Below, piece after piece: positions 58,958 to 64,000 of a stretch of DNA of 64,000 bases (positions within the stretch are counted from its first letter, which is position 1; each line of letters opens with the position of its first letter). The stretch is from Corticimicrobacter populi (GTDB taxonomy: Bacteria; Pseudomonadota; Gammaproteobacteria; Burkholderiales; Burkholderiaceae_B): positions 310,001-374,000 of the forward strand of contig NZ_QETA01000001.1 of assembly GCF_003123725.1 (NCBI RefSeq). The letters run 5' to 3'. The notes under the pieces are model-generated. The model ran no database searches, was not told the DNA's origin, and saw only the letters and a list, made by a program, of their open reading frames with translations. A program made the translations under genes and the position numbers.

Positions 58958-59207
58958 GTCAGACCGTTCGGATCTCTACGGCACTGGCTTGCAGGATGCT
59001 GACTGGTATCTTCTGAAAGATGCCGTGCTGGCGGCTGCCTTTGGGGCAGAAACCCCGGTGTTGCCGCCCAGGCTGCAACAGCATCCGGTGGGCGTCTTGT
59101 TGGCCAGCTATCGGCAGGAGGCCCGGCGGTCTGTGCTGGACAAGGCTGCGCGGCTGCTTACAGGGCAGCAGCAGGAGAGCTGGCAGCTCCTGATGAAAAG
59201 TGGCTAG
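58950..59207 (+). CDS. Hypothetical protein
   Basis: An 85-residue helical protein (MPESDRSDLYGTGLQDADWY; later LLASYRQEARRSVLDKAARLLTG), unrecognised. AGGAAA precedes the ATG at 58950, which lies 8 nt inside the upstream gene. A 62-nt gap separates it from the large leucine-rich-repeat gene. Confidence 0.65.
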   Translation: MPESDRSDLYGTGLQDADWYLLKDAVLAAAFGAETPVLPPRLQQHPVGVLLASYRQEARRSVLDKAARLLTGQQQESWQLLMKSG

Positions 59208-59269
59208 CGCGACTGCCGTGGGTGATGGTGGCGTGTATTGAATGATCAAGAATTGCAGGAAAAATCTCG

Positions 59270-62035
59270 ATGTCGATAGTGTGTACGGATATTCTGTCCA
59301 TCGCATTCCCGGACAGCTTCATATCCAGCGAAGTATATGGACAAGGTGTGCTGGGCCAGTATGCTGCGGATGAGGGGCTGGTGGTCCTGAATATCTACCC
59401 GGTCGATCGGCCGCTGCTGCACAGGGTCGAGACCGGACAGATCGAGAACTACCGGATATTTTGCAGCAAGGTCTATGGCAAACTGACCTGGCTCGAAGAA
59501 AAGACCCTGGATCTGGATGGACATGCCGCATTGCTGATGACAGCAGAAGGGGTTTACGGCTACGTCTATCTGTTCGCATTTATCCGGCTCACGGATACCA
59601 TTTGCCTGTTTGCCGGTGGGTATTGTCCGCAGGAGGCACCCCAGGATCATTTGCAGGCCATGGAGGCAGCGGTGCGCAGCCTGCGTATCCTGACCTCGGA
59701 GCCCGGCAGGGTCATGGCACAGCATCTGGCGGCCCTGGAGCAGCAGACTGCCGAGCAGGAAGAAGCAAAGCAGCAAGAACAGGCATTGCGTGAGCAGTCT
59801 GCCAGTGCCGCTGTCGATGAGGCTCAGGTGCCGGTATTCGAGATGCCTGCTGATGGCAAAAACCTGCTGCTGATCGATGGTGAAGCGTTCGACATTTCGG
59901 ACCAGTCAAAAACGTCCATTCCATTGTATGGCAACCAGGGGATGTGTTTTTGTGCTGATATCGTGGCGGCGCCTTGCCGCACTCTTGACCTGCCGCCCAT
60001 TCTGGATCGGGAAGGAGATGGCAACGTCTGCATCAGGTTCGGCGCGAGTGGGATCTACCAGGCATCAGGGGTTCCACAGGGTGAGTTTGTGTTTGAAACG
60101 GAAGATGACCGTGACACGACACGCCATGCGACGCTTGAGCACACGGGTTTTCGGCCTTCGCTGAAAATTGCGGGCCGGCTCACGTTGCAGGAAGGCTGGC
60201 TGGGCTTTAACGGTTATTTCGACGATGGGTATTACCACTGTCGCCGAAATATCTATCTGCTGTGGAAACTGCCCGAGGCATCGCTGTGCTGGGAGCGCTA
60301 TCTTTTCCGGTCCATGGAAGAACTGCTGCGTGCGCCGCCCGAGTTGCCGCGCCGGCTGTCGCTGGTCGATCAGCCATCCGTACGGCTCAGCGATGCGTTG
60401 TGGCGTTATACCCGACTCGAATCGTTGTACATCTCCTATCTTGAGTCTGCCGAGCAGGAGGAGGGTGTCGAGGCCATCCCGGAAGGTATTGTCCAACTGA
60501 CGCAGTTGCAGCGTCTGGAATTCAATACGGCAAGACATCTGCAAGAAATTCCATCCTTTCTGGGGCAACTGCACGAATTGGACGATCTGCGTATCAGTGG
60601 CAGTCAGGCTGTGACCGTGCCTGTCGAGGTTCTGACACTCCCCAAGCTCTCATATTGTGCCTTGTGCCGAAACCGGCTGACGAGCCTGCCGGAGGCGTTT
60701 TCTCCTGCATTGCGCACACTGGACCTGAGTGGCAACCAGCTTGAGACCGTGCCGGAGGCCTATGCGACTGAGCCTCGGCTGGGCCTGGATCTTGAAAAAA
60801 ATCCCCTGGTGTTCTTGCACGAGGCGTTTTTTGAAATGCCGAGGTTGAGGATAGAGCCGGACAAGCGGCGTGCGCTCTTTCCCGCGCACTATCCCTTTGA
60901 TGCGCGAGTGCCGGACCGGCTTGCCTCCGATCCGGCGGGTCGGCTGCCCTTGCTGGCCGAACATTCGCCGTTGCGCAAGCCCTTGCTGGCGGCGTTGCTG
61001 CCGAACGAGGCGGTGGCACCACTGGTGCATGCCGTTGCCGGTACCCTGCGCGCCAGCGTCGATTTCTATCATGGTGCGGAAGAGGACTACGCCACGCTGG
61101 GCCATCATCGCCTGGGGGGCTTGCCCGACCTGCCCGATGGCATCTCCTATCCCAGCGTCGGTGTATCCGAGGACACACTGCTGGACTATGAGGATTATTG
61201 GCGGGAAGACGAAGAGGGCGACGAGGTGTGCATCTTCCCTTGGGATGGGGCAACGCAGACTTATCAGGTGCCGCTGGAGTTTATCGCACAGCTTGATTGT
61301 CAGGCTCTGGCACCGCTGCAGGACTATTTGCCGCGCACAGGGACACTGTTCTTTTTCCTGGCGTGTGGCAGCAGTCCGCTGACGACGCAGGGGCGTGTGT
61401 TGTACGTGGAGGATCGTGCCAGCCTGGGCAGCGGCCAGCGTTTTGCAGACCTGGCGTTCAACGAAGAAAAGACCCTGGGCCAAAAGCCTGCCTTCATCCT
61501 GCATCCACGCGCCAGCGTGGCGGTGCCGAGTTTCTATGCGCTGGGGGAAAATCCGCATCTCGATGTGCAGTTGCGTGCGGGCATGACACCCGAGCAGGAG
61601 CAGGATTGGCAGACACTGGCGTCGCGTGGGGAACACTGGGATGCGTTGCCACGCCTGGGCGGGACGACGTGTTATGCGTGGCAATTGCGGCAGTTGGGTG
61701 CCTGGGGATTGCAGCCAGGGAGTCAACCCTCTGGTGCGCAGCGAGACTGGCTGATCGAGAAAGAGATACTGCCGGTCGATTGTGCGTCGGATGCCCTTGT
61801 GCCCGAGTATCAGGGTATTGCTAGGGTCAACGGCTGTGGCTTCAGCCAGCATGCGTTGCCCGAATTGCAGGCGGCCCATCAATACGGGGGCGATGCACAG
61901 GACTGGTTGGTGTTGTTCCAGGTGGATCTGGCGGGGCAGTTCCAGTGGGACGATGGCACACTGAACTTCATTATCCACCGTGATGACCTGGCCGCACGAC
62001 GTTTTGATCGCGTGTTCATGGTTTGCGACTACTGA
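59270..62035 (+). CDS. Leucine-rich-repeat protein with C-terminal DUF1963 domain
   Basis: A 921-residue soluble protein, the largest of the cluster. Residues about 1-145 are a conserved-looking domain I cannot name; 150-180 are Glu/Gln-rich. Leucine-rich repeats are clear at about 380-540 (LRTLDLSGNQLETVPEAY, CRNRLTSLPEAF, LQRLEFNTARHLQEIPSFL). The C-terminal part (about 585-921) matches DUF1963/YwqG: HRLGGLPDLPDG, LPRTGTLFFFLACG, and the ending WLVLFQVDLA...DDGTLNFIIHRDDLAARRFDRVF. YwqG-like proteins occur as immunity or accessory proteins; the function here is unknown. The combination of repeats with DUF1963 is unusual. Confidence 0.8.
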   Translation: MSIVCTDILSIAFPDSFISSEVYGQGVLGQYAADEGLVVLNIYPVDRPLLHRVETGQIENYRIFCSKVYGKLTWLEEKTLDLDGHAALLMTAEGVYGYVYLFAFIRLTDTICLFAGGYCPQEAPQDHLQAMEAAVRSLRILTSEPGRVMAQHLAALEQQTAEQEEAKQQEQALREQSASAAVDEAQVPVFEMPADGKNLLLIDGEAFDISDQSKTSIPLYGNQGMCFCADIVAAPCRTLDLPPILDREGDGNVCIRFGASGIYQASGVPQGEFVFETEDDRDTTRHATLEHTGFRPSLKIAGRLTLQEGWLGFNGYFDDGYYHCRRNIYLLWKLPEASLCWERYLFRSMEELLRAPPELPRRLSLVDQPSVRLSDALWRYTRLESLYISYLESAEQEEGVEAIPEGIVQLTQLQRLEFNTARHLQEIPSFLGQLHELDDLRISGSQAVTVPVEVLTLPKLSYCALCRNRLTSLPEAFSPALRTLDLSGNQLETVPEAYATEPRLGLDLEKNPLVFLHEAFFEMPRLRIEPDKRRALFPAHYPFDARVPDRLASDPAGRLPLLAEHSPLRKPLLAALLPNEAVAPLVHAVAGTLRASVDFYHGAEEDYATLGHHRLGGLPDLPDGISYPSVGVSEDTLLDYEDYWREDEEGDEVCIFPWDGATQTYQVPLEFIAQLDCQALAPLQDYLPRTGTLFFFLACGSSPLTTQGRVLYVEDRASLGSGQRFADLAFNEEKTLGQKPAFILHPRASVAVPSFYALGENPHLDVQLRAGMTPEQEQDWQTLASRGEHWDALPRLGGTTCYAWQLRQLGAWGLQPGSQPSGAQRDWLIEKEILPVDCASDALVPEYQGIARVNGCGFSQHALPELQAAHQYGGDAQDWLVLFQVDLAGQFQWDDGTLNFIIHRDDLAARRFDRVFMVCDY

Positions 62036-62057
62036 TGGGCGAAACTGGAAAATCAAG

Positions 62058-62822
62058 ATGACTGAAACAGGTGAAAAAATCACGGGTCTGGTCGGCGCGC
62101 TGCTGGCTGGCGCAGGGCGAGTCGGGCGGTCAGAGAATTGCACTCTGGTGTTTTATTTCTGTGCCTGGCGTACGCAGGATGGTCGGTTGTTGCAGGGTAA
62201 ACAGCGTTGTGAATGGCAAGGGCTGGACGAGGCTCAGGCTGCTGCGTGGATGCAGCGGATCACCTCGTGGCAGCAATTGGAGTTGGTCGTGGCGGGCAGG
62301 ACCACCACGGGCGCGTTGCTGGTGCAGCAGATTGGTTTTCCTGAGCAGCCGGATGATGACCTGACACGCCTCGGCGAAATCTGGCAACAGCCGGTGGTGC
62401 TGGAAACGGCGCTGTTTGGCGGGCTGGAACTGGATCGTGGCCTGGATATGTATGACGGCGTGGCCGATTGGGGCGGCACCGAAATCAGCCTGAGCCTGAG
62501 TTGCGAGGATGCCGCCATGCCCGAAAGTGCGCTGGCAACGGCGACGGCCCTGTTCGAGCAGCAGGCGCACTGGCAGCGGCAGATCGTTGCGTGCGCCGTC
62601 GAAAAACTATTGCCGCTCAAAAATGAAAACTGGCTTGCAGAGGACCAGTCACCCTTGACCGAAGAGGCGTTTCGCGGCCACCTTGAGGTGCAGAGTATCG
62701 TGGCCGAGGATGAGGGGGCATTTACTGTCTACTTTGATGACGGCGACCTGTTCTGGGGGCACGCCATCGTGGTCAGCGGCAGTCTGGCACAAGGCGCAAC
62801 CGATGCCGACATCGCGGGCTGA
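62058..62822 (+). CDS. DUF2262 domain protein
   Basis: A 254-residue protein. The C-terminal two-thirds match DUF2262: the order LFGGLELDRGLDMYDGVADWGGTEISLSLSCED, the helix around HWQRQIVACAVEKLLPLKNENWL, and FTVYFDDGDLFWGHAIVVSG followed by GATDADIAG are the family pattern. The family is of unknown function and often occurs near toxin or immunity genes. The ATG at 62058 is 22 nt after the LRR gene stop; no strong ribosome site is seen. The next gene follows after 2 nt. Confidence 0.8.
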   Translation: MTETGEKITGLVGALLAGAGRVGRSENCTLVFYFCAWRTQDGRLLQGKQRCEWQGLDEAQAAAWMQRITSWQQLELVVAGRTTTGALLVQQIGFPEQPDDDLTRLGEIWQQPVVLETALFGGLELDRGLDMYDGVADWGGTEISLSLSCEDAAMPESALATATALFEQQAHWQRQIVACAVEKLLPLKNENWLAEDQSPLTEEAFRGHLEVQSIVAEDEGAFTVYFDDGDLFWGHAIVVSGSLAQGATDADIAG

Positions 62823-62824
62823 GC

Positions 62825-63496
62825 ATGGCCAGACGTTATTTCTTTGAGGCCGGGGCGCGTGGTCGCAATCTTCTGAGTGCAACCTGGGACCCTCCTGGCG
62901 CTGTGCAGATCGCATTGGCCTTTACACCGGCGTCATTGGCCGTCTTGCTGGAGGCTGCGATTCGTGATGACGGCCAGTACAGTCATTATGCAATCGCTAC
63001 CTGGTGTGACCAGTATCTGCAGGGTCTGCTGCATGACGAAACAGATGATCTGCTGCTGCCTGTCCAGAAGATTGTCGAGGATATCAGCGTGCAGTGGGAT
63101 CTTTATCTGCTCAATACCTATACGGTGGATCAACTGTCAGGCATGGCGTTGGCTGACGTAAGGTTGCCGGAGGGCTGGTTTTCAGATTGGTTGTGTCAAC
63201 TGGCGCGCTGGCAGGAAAATGTGCTGGCACTGTCTGTACAGGCCCTGAAGGCGCACTATGGTGATCGCTATCGGGCCTATGGCGGTGGTACGGTCGCAGG
63301 TGCGACAGCATTCCGGATCCGTGATCTGGCGGTTGTGTTCTCTGTCATCCTGGATGTGGAAATGGGGTCTGTCTTGTATGACGTGCAGGTGGAGTCCGAT
63401 CCGCCGGGTGACTATATCCGCGATGCGCGCATTAAGCCCGGACAGTTGCTGGCGCTGGTGCAGGATTATGAGCGTGCGCCGACCGACTGGCCCTGA
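62825..63496 (+). CDS. Hypothetical protein
   Basis: A 223-residue soluble protein without a recognised family, with N-terminal RRYFFEAGARGRNLLSATWDPP and a Trp-rich middle (GWFSDWLCQLARWQENVLAL). It begins 2 nt after the DUF2262 gene and ends the plus-strand cluster. Its last 31 nt overlap the 3' end of the convergent SulP gene, so mutual interference is possible. Confidence 0.75.
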   Translation: MARRYFFEAGARGRNLLSATWDPPGAVQIALAFTPASLAVLLEAAIRDDGQYSHYAIATWCDQYLQGLLHDETDDLLLPVQKIVEDISVQWDLYLLNTYTVDQLSGMALADVRLPEGWFSDWLCQLARWQENVLALSVQALKAHYGDRYRAYGGGTVAGATAFRIRDLAVVFSVILDVEMGSVLYDVQVESDPPGDYIRDARIKPGQLLALVQDYERAPTDWP

Positions 63497-64000
63497 GTTT
63501 CGCTGTCTCGGCATTCGAAAAAACAGCGTGCCCGGCATCCTGCGCAGATCTGCGGGTCCATTCTGTCGTAGATGGCGCGAATAGCGCTGCCCTTGTCGGG
63601 GAAAACATGATCTTCGCCCAGGCGTTCCAGGAAGCCCGTACGCTGCCACAATTCAATGACTTGCGGACGAGGCCGGTGGAAGTACAGATCGCCACCCATG
63701 GCACGCCGCTGGGTCAATTCCCGCTCCCACAATTCCAGGCCCGAAGCGTCGATGAAGTTCATGCTCTTGGCCATGATCAGCAGGTGCGGCTGGGCATCCG
63801 GCAAGGTGCGCAGGTATTCCAGCCTGCCGGCCACGTGAGGCACGGCGGCAAAGTAGATCGAGCCTTCCATGCGCAGCAGCTTGAGTTGCGGGCATTCGGG
63901 CAAGGCCCCGTGGGTGGCATCGCTGGCAGGCACCATCTGGCGATCAGGAGACCAGTCGGCAAATGCCATGGTGCGCATGGCCGGGCGCGAGGTGCGATAC
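63466..64000 (-). CDS. SulP-family anion transporter, C-terminal STAS part (gene continues past window)
   Basis: The reading frame is open from the right edge to the TAA at 63466-63468. The visible part has the SulP-specific linker SRPAMRTMAFADWSPDR, then a STAS domain with LKLLRMEGSIYFAAVPHVAGRL and LIIMAKSMNFIDASGLELWE-like segments (the latter reads LLIMAKSMNFIDASG). A Cys-rich tail CAGCRARCFFEC ends the protein. The transport domain with the membrane helices is outside the window. SulP proteins carry sulfate, bicarbonate or dicarboxylates; which one is not shown. Confidence 0.85.
   Translation of the reverse strand, partial: YRTSRPAMRTMAFADWSPDRQMVPASDATHGALPECPQLKLLRMEGSIYFAAVPHVAGRLEYLRTLPDAQPHLLIMAKSMNFIDASGLELWERELTQRRAMGGDLYFHRPRPQVIELWQRTGFLERLGEDHVFPDKGSAIRAIYDRMDPQICAGCRARCFFECRDSETQGQSVGARS

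Overview
The window looks like chromosomal DNA of a GC-rich betaproteobacterium of the order Burkholderiales, most likely near the Alcaligenaceae. This rests on the NAD-linked fdsGBACD-type formate dehydrogenase, a YaeQ protein, an Ala(GGC)-Glu(TTC)-Asp(GTC) tRNA cluster, a FecI/FecR/TonB-receptor iron module and the general protein flavour. No rRNA, prophage, insertion sequence or CRISPR array was seen. Both ends are cut: a metallophosphoesterase on the left and a SulP-type transporter on the right.

Region 1 (1-14.5 kb) holds housekeeping and metabolic genes: YaeQ, an arylamine N-acetyltransferase / GNAT / diguanylate cyclase operon, a zinc alcohol dehydrogenase, YjdM/PhnA, a type I asparaginase with a clear terminator, a Spy-like periplasmic protein, a DUF924 protein, a polar amino-acid ABC transporter lacking its ATPase gene, a DUF2325 protein, a nitrilase-family amidase and a PAS-GGDEF-EAL protein. 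Region 2 (14.5-20.8 kb) is an EamA exporter followed by a cell-surface-signalling iron-uptake module: ECF sigma factor, FecR anti-sigma factor, TonB receptor with an N-terminal signalling domain, and a YncE-like beta-propeller protein.

Region 3 (20.8-27.1 kb) has a RES-Xre toxin-antitoxin pair with a palindromic operator, a UvrD-like helicase carrying an unusual C-terminal DUF5710-like module, SpeG, a histidine phosphatase and a 2-oxoglutarate oxygenase. Region 4 (27.1-35.5 kb) is a methionine and vitamin B12 block: metY, then btuF and btuB under a cobalamin riboswitch, divergent from the B12-dependent methionine synthase metH. Next come three tRNAs with promoter and terminator, a lipoprotein esterase, fabI, a DUF442 protein, a universal stress protein and an EAL protein.

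Region 5 (41.5-52 kb) is formate oxidation: an oxalate/formate-type MFS transporter, fdsD, fdhD, fdsA, fdsB and fdsG on the minus strand, and a divergent ModE/PBP-type regulator overlapping moaA, which supplies molybdenum cofactor. An AraC regulator and a divergent SDR gene follow, separated by a 21-bp tandem repeat.

Region 6 (54.2-63.5 kb) is the least explained part. It contains twelve mostly unrecognised genes: a minus-strand set with a tandem duplicated pair, and a compact plus-strand series that includes an NTF2-fold immunity-like protein, a Cys-rich protein, a leucine-rich-repeat/DUF1963 protein and a DUF2262 protein. Several of these families occur among immunity proteins of polymorphic toxin systems, yet no toxin is visible. 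It may be an orphan immunity island or an undescribed defence or stress operon, and it is the best candidate here for new biology.
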